This document shows positions 9,616-16,408 of a DNA stretch of 64,000 bases, in pieces (position 1 is the stretch's first letter; every line of letters begins with the position of its first letter). A program made the position numbers and the translations under genes. The stretch is from contig CP130629.1 of NCBI GenBank assembly GCA_030644725.1, positions 3,735,501 through 3,799,500 of the forward strand, written 5' to 3'. The stretch is from Candidatus Electrothrix communis (GTDB lineage Bacteria; Desulfobacterota; Desulfobulbia; Desulfobulbales; Desulfobulbaceae). The notes below the pieces were generated by a model. The model saw only the letters and a program-made list of their open reading frames with translations. It was not told the DNA's origin and searched no databases.

Positions 9616-10002
9616 ATGGTGGACGACAGTAGGTTTCGCAAGCAGGATAGAGTTAAGCTTAGAGGGTATATAGCTGATATTACAGATGGAATCTACGAGT
9701 ACGACGCCATTGTTGAAGATGTCTCTTTTGAAGGTCTGTGTTTGACTGATATGTCGAATAAATTCGCTGTGGAGAAAAAGATTTACACTGCCGTGATTGT
9801 CGGAGGTCCTGATGCGGATTCGTATAAGCTTCAGGTGCAGCCTCGTTGGGTGCGAAGACACGGTGATTTTATAGAAGTGGGCTTTACCGTCATCCGTTCG
9901 CCGACAAAATGGAAAAGATTTATCCGTGAGCTCATTCCGAAGAAAGGGACCGTAGGTATGGAAGAGGAATGGGAGCACTGTTCCAATCTCAGTGTATGGT
10001 AG
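9616..10002 (+). CDS. PilZ-domain protein (c-di-GMP receptor)
   Basis: 128 residues. The N-terminal RFRKQDR supplies the RxxxR switch and VEDVSFEGLCL supplies the (D/N)xSxxG motif, the two halves of the c-di-GMP site in PilZ domains; the rest fits a single six-stranded barrel (PRWVRRHGDFIEVGF). It probably acts as a cytoplasmic c-di-GMP-responsive adaptor, target unknown. Its stop overlaps the pgl start (ATGGTAG at 9996-10002), so the two are probably translationally coupled although the functions look unrelated. Confidence 0.85.
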   Translation: MVDDSRFRKQDRVKLRGYIADITDGIYEYDAIVEDVSFEGLCLTDMSNKFAVEKKIYTAVIVGGPDADSYKLQVQPRWVRRHGDFIEVGFTVIRSPTKWKRFIRELIPKKGTVGMEEEWEHCSNLSVW

Positions 10003-10688
10003 AAATTATCTTTCAAGATACTGGAATACTCGTTTCCCCGTTAGCGGATCGGATCGGTCAATCTCTGCTGAAAAGCATTGTTGCTCATGGGCGGGCCAGT
10101 CTGGTCGTTTCTGGAGGCTCCACTCCCAAGGCCCTGTTCAAGCAGCTTTCTGCTGTAGATATTCCCTGGCAGGATGTGGTTATTAGCTTGGTTGATGAAC
10201 GCTGGGTTGATCCTGCTGATCCGGCCTCAAATGAGCAGTTGGTCCGCCAATATCTCTTGCAGGATCGGGCAGCAGCAGCCACCTTTATCGGCCTCAAAAA
10301 TTCTTCTCCCACAGCAGCCCAAGGCGAGGCCCAGTGTGAGCAGGAACTGCGCAAGATCCCTCGGCCCTTTACCGTGCTGATTCTCGGTATGGGTAATGAC
10401 GGCCATACGGCCTCTCTCTTTCCCGGCTCAACCCAGCTTGCAGTAGCCAGCGATATGAACTCTGGCAAAAATTGCATGGCTGTCACTCCCGCTGATGCCC
10501 CCCATGAGCGCATGACCTTGACGCTCCCCGCTATTTTAGGCTCCCAGGAGATTATTCTTCATATCGCAGGGCAGGAAAAAAAAGTCGTGTTGGCAAAAGC
10601 CCAAGAGGCTGGCCCGGCAGAGGAGATGCCGGTGCGCTTTGTCCTCCGTCAGCAGGAAATTCCGGTTACGGTGTATTGGGGAGCCTGA
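9996..10688 (+). CDS. pgl: 6-phosphogluconolactonase
   Basis: DevB-type lactonase of the oxidative pentose phosphate pathway. Motifs: VVSGGSTPKALF (sugar-phosphate binding, as in glucosamine-6-phosphate isomerases), SLVDERWVDP, SNEQLVRQYLL, LGMGNDGHTASLFPG and TPADAPHERMTLT. The ATG at 9996 (230 residues) aligns with family starts; the open frame begins 27 bases earlier. It overlaps the PilZ gene by seven bases. No glucose-6-phosphate dehydrogenase gene is seen beside it. Confidence 0.93.
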   Translation: MVEIIFQDTGILVSPLADRIGQSLLKSIVAHGRASLVVSGGSTPKALFKQLSAVDIPWQDVVISLVDERWVDPADPASNEQLVRQYLLQDRAAAATFIGLKNSSPTAAQGEAQCEQELRKIPRPFTVLILGMGNDGHTASLFPGSTQLAVASDMNSGKNCMAVTPADAPHERMTLTLPAILGSQEIILHIAGQEKKVVLAKAQEAGPAEEMPVRFVLRQQEIPVTVYWGA

Positions 10689-10797
10689 TGCTCTCTGATG
10701 TATTTTTGACTGCGCAGGGGATGTAAAGGATGGCGTTTAGGTTTAAGGTGTTGATGATTCGTTATTATCTTGAGTTGGAGCGGTTTGAGGCAGGCTG

Positions 10798-11277
10798 ATG
10801 GGTGGAGAAGAGCAGGGGGAGCGAGATTTCTATTTCATGGGCAAGGCCATTGAGCTTGCTGTTGGTGCAGCGGCCATAGATGAAGTTCCTGTCGGGGCAG
10901 TCTTGGTCGATAGAGATTACACTATTGTGGCCGGGGCAGGCAATAACTGCATCCAGGCTCATGATCCTACCGGGCACGCGGAGATCCACACCCTGCGGGC
11001 AGCAGCAGAAAAGCTGAAGAACTATCGCCTGCCTGCAACCACCATGTATGTTGCCTTGGAGCCCTGTCCTATGTGCGCAGCAGCTATGATTCAAGCCAGG
11101 GTGGAGCGTGTCGTTTTCGGGGCCACAGACCCTAAGGGCGGGGGGCTGCAATCTCTGTATAGTATCGGCAATGACGGAAAATTGAATCATAGTTTTGTCG
11201 TTGTTGGTGGTGTCAGGGCTGAGGAATGCGCTGCTCTCCTGAAGGATTTTTTCAGGCGGCGAAGAAAAAAAAGATGA
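10798..11277 (+). CDS. tadA: tRNA adenosine(34) deaminase
   Basis: Makes inosine at the wobble position of tRNA-Arg(ACG). The zinc-dependent cytidine/deoxycytidylate deaminase fold is clear: PVGAVLV, the HAE catalytic motif (GHAEIHTLRAA) and PCPMCAAAMI (PCxxC) with the following R/GATDPKGG segment typical of TadA. 159 residues, a normal length. A GAGG lies about 10 bases upstream of the ATG. It directly precedes tRNA-Ser, the 4.5S RNA and dnaX. Confidence 0.94.
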   Translation: MGGEEQGERDFYFMGKAIELAVGAAAIDEVPVGAVLVDRDYTIVAGAGNNCIQAHDPTGHAEIHTLRAAAEKLKNYRLPATTMYVALEPCPMCAAAMIQARVERVVFGATDPKGGGLQSLYSIGNDGKLNHSFVVVGGVRAEECAALLKDFFRRRRKKR

Positions 11278-11399
11278 AGGGTGTGTTTTTTTCCTTGTTA
11301 AAAAGACGCAGGCGGTTTATAAAAATGTGCCCGAAGCAGTATTAGTAACGGTTGGAGTACGAAACTTCTTTTTCCCGACCGGTTGCTTTTCATGGAGCA

Positions 11400-11485
11400 G
11401 GAGAGGTGACCGAGTGGCTTAAGGTGCACGCCTGGAACGCGTGTGTACGCAAGTACCGTGAGTTCGAATCTCACCCTCTCCGCCA
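11400..11485 (+). tRNA. tRNA-Ser (anticodon GGA)
   Basis: An 86-nt class II tRNA. The acceptor stem GGAGAGG pairs with CCTCTCC; the anticodon stem CACGC/GCGTG encloses loop CTGGAAC (anticodon GGA); a long variable arm GTAC-GCAA-GTAC is typical of serine; the T arm is GTGAG-TTCGAAT-CTCAC. The discriminator is G and the CCA end is encoded (11483-11485). Confidence 0.97.
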
Positions 11486-11517
11486 GTTACACTACATATT
11501 TGACCTACGTTTTGATA

Positions 11518-11610
11518 GCCGGGTCCTGCACAACAAAGAATCGTGAACTCCGTCAGGTCCGGGAGGAAGCAGCGGCAGCGAGTCCCTTTGTGTGTTGCAG
11601 GGTGCCCGGC
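11518..11610 (+). ncRNA. ffs: 4.5S signal recognition particle RNA
   Basis: Contains the highly conserved SRP domain IV loop sequence GTCAGGTCCGGGAGGAAGCA followed by GCGGCAG. The outer helix is made by GCCGGG...CCTGCA at the 5' end with TGCAGG...CCCGGC at the 3' end, enclosing a hairpin of about 93 nt, the small bacterial type. A run of eight or more T (11611 on) immediately follows the GC-rich stem and should terminate transcription. The RNA binds Ffh in co-translational membrane targeting. It sits 32 nt after tRNA-Ser. Confidence 0.95.
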
Positions 11611-11823
11611 TTTTTTTTTATCTTTTTTACCCCTCCATTGTTTTTTCTCTCCATCCCTTTGCACGTTTGTGCAGGGTCTTTCCCCCTATTCATCAGTCCT
11701 GGATTTCAAACAATAAGAGCTTCAACAGGCGAGACAAATTTCTTCAGAGATGGTACGTTATTCTCTAAGTGATTGAGCGACGGGCGGAGTGTATGAATAA
11801 ATTATTCCGTATGAGGTGAACGA

Positions 11824-12090
11824 ATGGAAGTCGTTGTGCAAGTTCCAGACCAGTATCTTTTGGACATATCGGCAGGCGAATTGGCCTCGAAATTGAAGCT
11901 TTCTGCGGCCCTGCTGATGTTCCGGGCCGGGAAATTTTCAGCAGGCGCGGCCTGTGAGTTTGCCGGAGTTGACCGGTACACTTTTCTTGAGGCGTGTCGG
12001 CAGCACCGTATTGATGTTGTTGATTATGATCCAGATGAACTGGAGGCAGATTTTGCCGGACTTATCCAGGGAGATGTTCCGTCATGCTGA
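11824..12090 (+). CDS. UPF0175-family antitoxin
   Basis: 88 residues with the UPF0175 pattern: a beta-strand start (VVVQVPDQYL), then a winged helix segment LKLSAALLMFRAGKFSAGAACEFAGVDRYTFLEACRQHRI. Members are usually encoded just before a PIN-like DUF3368 toxin, as here (7-bp overlap). GAGGTGAACG precedes the ATG. Likely the DNA-binding antitoxin and autorepressor. It opens the block of accessory genes inserted between ffs and dnaX. Confidence 0.85.
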   Translation: MEVVVQVPDQYLLDISAGELASKLKLSAALLMFRAGKFSAGAACEFAGVDRYTFLEACRQHRIDVVDYDPDELEADFAGLIQGDVPSC

Positions 12091-12566
12091 TAATCGCGGA
12101 TAGCTCTGCACTCGTGGCCTTGGCGTTATGCGATGGGCTTGAGCTGCTTAACCGTCTGTTTGAACAAGTTCGGGTGCCACAGGCCGTGTATGATGAAGTC
12201 ATCGTTGAGGGAAAACCTGCTGCACAGATGCTGCAAAACTATTTGAAAGGCAGAGTGGTGCCTGTTCCTTTGGAAAATGTGGTTATTACTGGAGCCGGAC
12301 TGGGGCGGGGTGAAATTGAGGCGATGGCTCTGTACAAGTCAATGCGGGCGGATTACCTGCTGATTGATGATAATCGGGCGCGAAAGGTTGCCCGGCTGAA
12401 TCATGTCCGAATCACCGGCAGTCAGGGGGTGCTGCTGCTGGCAAAGCATAATGGGCTGATTTCGCATGTGCGGCCATATTTTGAGCAGCTTCGGGCCACT
12501 GATATCTGGATCAGTGATCGTTTGATTGATCGGACGCTTGCACTGGCCGGAGAAACAGATAATTGA
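12084..12566 (+). CDS. DUF3368 PIN-like toxin
   Basis: 160 residues. PIN-fold acidic residues are visible: ADSSALVALAL (first Asp), VYDEVIVEG (Glu), GRGEIEAMAL (Glu) and YLLIDDNRARKVA (two Asp), followed by the ITGSQGVLLLAKHNGLI segment typical of DUF3368. Such proteins are predicted Mg-dependent RNases. It overlaps the UPF0175 gene, the standard toxin-antitoxin arrangement. Confidence 0.87.
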   Translation: MLIIADSSALVALALCDGLELLNRLFEQVRVPQAVYDEVIVEGKPAAQMLQNYLKGRVVPVPLENVVITGAGLGRGEIEAMALYKSMRADYLLIDDNRARKVARLNHVRITGSQGVLLLAKHNGLISHVRPYFEQLRATDIWISDRLIDRTLALAGETDN

Positions 12567-12699
12567 TGATTCGATTCTTGAAAAAAGACGTCGTTTCCGC
12601 AAAGAACATGCTACCGTTCCAGAGGGATATACGGATATAACCCTCTGTCTGCCATGCCGACAAGGGGGTTGCTGGACAGCGACAATTTAACAGAAGATA

Positions 12700-13995
12700 A
12701 TGACAAAAGTTAAGGTGCGATCAACAGTCTTTTATTCATGGCAGAGCGATTCTGACAACAAGGTCAATCGTAACTTCATTCAAGATGCGCTCAAGAAAGC
12801 CATTAAGCAACTGAAGCGTAATGAAGATGTCCTCTCGGCCATGCGTGATGACAGCAGTATAGAGCTGGATAAAGATACACAAGGCGTCCCCGGCAGTCCT
12901 CCTATCGTTGATACTATTCTCAAAAAAATATCTCAAGCGGCGGTATTCGTACCTGACCTCACTTTTGTGGGGCAATCTTCTTCTGGTCGCCACTTGCCTA
13001 ATCCGAATGTTTTGATTGAGTATGGATGGGCCTTGAAGGCCCTTGGGCATGGTCGCATTGTTCCGGTCATGAATACTGTTGCCGGTGAACCTACAGCGGA
13101 AACCATGCCGTTTGATATGCAGCACCTGCGTCATCCGATCACGTATTGTCTTTCCGAAACGGATGACTTGGAGCAACGGAAGACAGTCAAAGCTGAACTT
13201 GTCAAGAAGTTGGAATATTCGCTTGCTGCTGTCTTCAAGCATATGCCAGCAGAGGATGCAGAAGAAAACGTCTTTGCTGGTCAACTAACAACATTTAGCC
13301 CATCAGCTTTCTGGGCACAAAATGAAACATTCCCTTATGGAGCTCAACATCTTATAATTCCAGATGTTCCAAGAATGTTCCTTCGTCTCATTCCTAAGCA
13401 GCCGTTAACTACGATTGAAACAAGCAAAGCTGTGCTGGATTTAATCACGTCTGCCAACTTGAAGCCGATGGGTAGCGACAGTATTGGAGGATCTCTTTAT
13501 TATGAACGGAATAGTTACGGCGCATTTTTAAGAGACGAATATGAAGGTTCAATAAGACATTGCTCACAGGTATTCAAAACTGGGGAGATCTGGGGTCTTG
13601 ATTGCTGGGTACTGGACAAAAAAATTGCACTGAGGCATCTTCGTATCCCTATTCCAAATTCAGTTTCAGGCGTTTTTCCCCATAGCTCTTTTGAGGATAT
13701 CTTGGAAAACACACTCAAAAACTATTTGCAATTTGCTCACGAAGTCCTCCACTTACCTCTTCCTCTGAAAATCATTGTTGGTGCCACCGATGTAATGGGA
13801 TTTCAGATGGCTGATAACTTTGGTTTTAATAGTCAACTCAACGGAAACGTTGTTGAAGAGCATCTTTTCAAAGAAATAATAATTGAAAATTATGACATTT
13901 CTCCTCGATCAATCCTAATGCCATTTTTTGAGTATGTATGGGAAGAATGCGGGCTAAATCGTCCAGAGAAAGAGTCTTTGGGGTCATGGGGATAG
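12700..13995 (+). CDS. TIR-like domain protein, putative defence effector
   Basis: 431 residues. The first ~180 look like a TIR-like nucleotide-binding fold: FYSWQSDSDNKVNR at strand A, VPDLTF at a later strand and PNPNVLIEYGWALKALG, where the Glu of NVLIExGxA occupies the position of the catalytic Glu in TIR NADases. The C-terminal ~240 residues show no motif I recognise and could be a sensor or regulator. It lies between a toxin-antitoxin pair and a DNA methyltransferase in an inserted block, which fits an immune role, but NADase or other activity is inferred, not shown. Confidence 0.6.
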   Translation: MTKVKVRSTVFYSWQSDSDNKVNRNFIQDALKKAIKQLKRNEDVLSAMRDDSSIELDKDTQGVPGSPPIVDTILKKISQAAVFVPDLTFVGQSSSGRHLPNPNVLIEYGWALKALGHGRIVPVMNTVAGEPTAETMPFDMQHLRHPITYCLSETDDLEQRKTVKAELVKKLEYSLAAVFKHMPAEDAEENVFAGQLTTFSPSAFWAQNETFPYGAQHLIIPDVPRMFLRLIPKQPLTTIETSKAVLDLITSANLKPMGSDSIGGSLYYERNSYGAFLRDEYEGSIRHCSQVFKTGEIWGLDCWVLDKKIALRHLRIPIPNSVSGVFPHSSFEDILENTLKNYLQFAHEVLHLPLPLKIIVGATDVMGFQMADNFGFNSQLNGNVVEEHLFKEIIIENYDISPRSILMPFFEYVWEECGLNRPEKESLGSWG

Positions 13996-14055
13996 CCCCT
14001 CGGACAAAATGCAGTCGAATTTATCGAATAATCATAAAAAATGGCATGCCGGTAA

Positions 14056-14075
14056 GGGCGGTTCGCGAACCGCCC
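14056..14075. repeat. 20-bp perfect GC-rich palindrome
   Basis: GGGCGGTTCG followed by its exact reverse complement, in the gap between the TIR-like gene and the dnaX leader copy. It could fold as a hairpin terminator without a T run, act as an operator, or be a dispersed palindromic repeat. No second copy was seen in this window. Confidence 0.7.
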
Positions 14076-14105
14076 CTACTCTGCCGCAATAAACACTGAA
14101 TCGTC

Positions 14106-14204
14106 GTGTCCTACCTCGTCCTAGCCAGAAAATCCCGACCCCAGACCTTTGCTCTGGTTGTCGGCCAGAAAGCCGTTGTTCGTACCCTGCAAAACGGATT
14201 ATGA
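14106..14204 (+). pseudogene. duplicated dnaX 5' fragment (32 codons)
   Basis: From a GTG at 14106 this stretch matches the true dnaX start at 16312 over 97 bp without a gap and with 7 substitutions (3 amino-acid changes). Homology begins at the start codon, one base before at most, and stops after codon 32, where the reading frame meets TGA. That TGA overlaps the ATG of the methyltransferase (ATGA at 14201-14204), so if translated it would act as a 32-residue leader coupled to the methyltransferase. It is either the remnant of the original dnaX 5' end or the product of an insertion-linked duplication. Confidence 0.88.
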
Positions 14205-15409
14205 GTTCTGATCGCATGAAGAGTGCGCTGCTGTTACGTGAAGACGAACGTTCCTATAGAACGCGCTGTTCAGGTACCCTGCTCAAAGAAACCCCGCAGC
14301 GTTACCGCCTGATTGATTTATTCGCCGGAGCCGGCGGAATGTCTTTAGGATTTTCCGAGTCCTTTGGGCAGCCCTTTCAGTCTGTATGGGCCAATGACTT
14401 CAATACGTTCTGTGTTGATACATATAATGAGAACTTCGGTCCGCACTGTGTTGTCGGTGATCTTGCGGAAATATTGAAAGACGATCAGATCAGTATTCCT
14501 CGTGCCGACGTGGTGATAGGAGGCCCTCCTTGCCAGGGATTCAGCTTGCTCAATAAGAAACGCGCTGACGATCCTCGTAAAAAACTCTGGCGTCCTTTTC
14601 TTCAAGTTGTTGAGCAATGCGGGGCCTCAGTTTTTGTTATGGAAAATGTCCCACAGTTGCTTGGTACATCCGAGCATGAGGAACTTATCGGGATAGCAAA
14701 ATCCCTCGGCTTTAAAGTCCATCATGAGAAATTGACGGCTGCCGACTACGGCGTTCCGCAGACCCGTACTAGGGCTTTTATCATCGGCTGTAATTTTACA
14801 GATCCCTCAATCTTGTTTCCTCCCCGAAAAACTCATTTTAACCCGAACGGAAAGAGCAAACAGCTGTTGCTGCCGTTTGAGAAGCAGGAGTTTTTATCTT
14901 CTTCGCAACAGTGGAAAACGGTACGAGATGCTATTAAGGATCTCCCGCCCCCTGAAGGGACGGAAATCAGAGAAACAGCACCTCCGCTTGACCTGCACTT
15001 CGGAAGGAATCCTACAGAACTCAGCCGGAAAAGATATAGGGCTATTCCTGAAGAAGGAATGAATCGTTTTGACTTGCAACGTGTTGCGCCTGAATTAACT
15101 CCCAAGTGCTGGGTCAGAAAAAAATCCGGCGGAACAGACTTGTTTGGTCGGCTTTGGTGGGACCGGCCTTCAGTGACGATACGGACAGAATTTTTCAAAC
15201 CGGAAAAAGGTCGCTATCTGCACCCGGAACAGCATCGTCCGATCACCCATAGAGAAGCCGCACGGTTTCAAAGTTTTCCGGACAACTTTCGTTTTACCGG
15301 GTCAAAAATTGAAATTGCTAAACAGATCGGTAACGCTGTCCCCCCTCTGCTTGCGGCAAGGGTGGCTGATATTGTCAGAGTGTTGCTGGATAGCAGAGTT
15401 GATATATGA
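14201..15409 (+). CDS. DNA (cytosine-5) methyltransferase
   Basis: 402 residues with the ordered C5-methyltransferase motifs: I DLFAGAGGMSLGF near residue 40, IV GGPPCQGFS with catalytic Cys near 110, VI ENVPQLL, VIII QTRTRAFIIG, a target-recognition region, and IX/X with REAARFQSFPDNF and QIGNAVPPLLA. It methylates a cytosine in an unknown DNA motif. No restriction endonuclease gene is recognisable next to it, so it is an orphan or partners with the following HEPN-like protein. The start at 14201 overlaps the stop of the dnaX leader copy; an ATG at 14216 is an alternative. It lies within the segment bounded by the dnaX repeats. Confidence 0.93.
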   Translation: MSSDRMKSALLLREDERSYRTRCSGTLLKETPQRYRLIDLFAGAGGMSLGFSESFGQPFQSVWANDFNTFCVDTYNENFGPHCVVGDLAEILKDDQISIPRADVVIGGPPCQGFSLLNKKRADDPRKKLWRPFLQVVEQCGASVFVMENVPQLLGTSEHEELIGIAKSLGFKVHHEKLTAADYGVPQTRTRAFIIGCNFTDPSILFPPRKTHFNPNGKSKQLLLPFEKQEFLSSSQQWKTVRDAIKDLPPPEGTEIRETAPPLDLHFGRNPTELSRKRYRAIPEEGMNRFDLQRVAPELTPKCWVRKKSGGTDLFGRLWWDRPSVTIRTEFFKPEKGRYLHPEQHRPITHREAARFQSFPDNFRFTGSKIEIAKQIGNAVPPLLAARVADIVRVLLDSRVDI

Positions 15410-15491
15410 AATCGGAAATAATAAGAAAACAGTTGCTGATAGGTTTTGAAGATGAGCTTAGTCTGTTATAATGCCTCAAGGGGTATCTTTC

Positions 15492-16217
15492 ATGAATAAC
15501 TCAGAAGATTTCAAAACGGTATGGTGGGGAATCTTAGTTATAGTGATCGGTTTTTACCTAGGGGGACGATATCCTGAACTAATTGAAGGAAATCCTTCCT
15601 ATTTTGATTCTATTGTATTTATTGTTTGGACAGGTATTTGTCTTGCGCCCATATTTCAAGAAATGGATTTATTTGGCGTAAAACTTAAGCAACAAATTGA
15701 TGATTTGAAAAAGGATGTTAATCATCAACTCTCGGTTTTAAAGGCTGAAATTAGGTCATCTATTGAAGTATCAAATGCCAACAGCAACCAAATATACTTC
15801 CAACCCGGTATTGTTCCGCCACAAGATTCAGAAATCCCAGATTTAGCAGAACAAATAAAAAAAACTCTTGATCACATGGGGATCACTTCTACGGAGGAAG
15901 TAACTGGAGACTACGGAGTTGATCCTATTCATGTTGAGATGTTCAAGGTCAGGCTGGCTTTCGAAAATTTGCTGCGAGAATACTCGAATATCGATAAAAA
16001 ATACAGACGTAAGTATTCAGTAGGTAGACTGCTAAATGAGCTGAGAAACTACGAAGGTATATCAAAACAAGTTCTTCACGGTGCTATGGAAGTGATTTCT
16101 GTCTGTAACTATGCAGTGCATGGAGAGCCCGTATCAAAGACTCAAATAGCCTTCGTTAGAGAGTCAGCACCCGGCTTGTTGAAAGCCTTAAAGAAAGAGT
16201 TGCAAGGTATCTTGTGA
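15492..16217 (+). CDS. membrane-anchored HEPN/DUF4145-like protein
   Basis: About 241 residues from the ATG at 15492 (AAGGGG 9 bases upstream). Two hydrophobic helices near residues 11-25 and 40-58 place the rest in the cytoplasm. A coiled coil (KQQIDDLKKDVNHQLSVLKAEI) follows, then a C-terminal helical domain with GRLLNELRNY and CNYAVHGEP that resembles the RN-x-A-x-H pattern of HEPN/DUF4145 domains. No characterised relative is recognised. It is the second gene inside the dnaX-flanked insertion and may work with the methyltransferase. Confidence 0.55.
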   Translation: MNNSEDFKTVWWGILVIVIGFYLGGRYPELIEGNPSYFDSIVFIVWTGICLAPIFQEMDLFGVKLKQQIDDLKKDVNHQLSVLKAEIRSSIEVSNANSNQIYFQPGIVPPQDSEIPDLAEQIKKTLDHMGITSTEEVTGDYGVDPIHVEMFKVRLAFENLLREYSNIDKKYRRKYSVGRLLNELRNYEGISKQVLHGAMEVISVCNYAVHGEPVSKTQIAFVRESAPGLLKALKKELQGIL

Positions 16218-16311
16218 CGCTTTGCACGATTTGTCATGACGATACCCATCGTAAAAAATAGCGCGTAAAAACGACTGACACCTCGAAAATTAATTATAAA
16301 AAGAAGCTGCC

Positions 16312-16408
16312 GTGTCCTACCTCGTCCTAGCCAGAAAATCCCGACCCCAGACTTTTGCCCAGGTCGTCGGCCAGAAACCCATTGTCCGTACCCTGCAAAA
16401 CGGATTAT
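16312..16408 (+). repeat. direct repeat, right copy (dnaX codons 1-32)
   Basis: The functional dnaX start region, paired with the 93% identical copy at 14106-14202. The two copies bound about 2.1 kb holding the methyltransferase and the membrane HEPN-like gene. Upstream of the GTG the two loci share no similarity beyond one base. Confidence 0.9.

Noticed and set aside
12700-13995. Reading the TIR-like protein and the PIN toxin pair as one three-gene toxin system
   Set aside because: 134 bp separate them and UPF0175/DUF3368 pairs are complete on their own.
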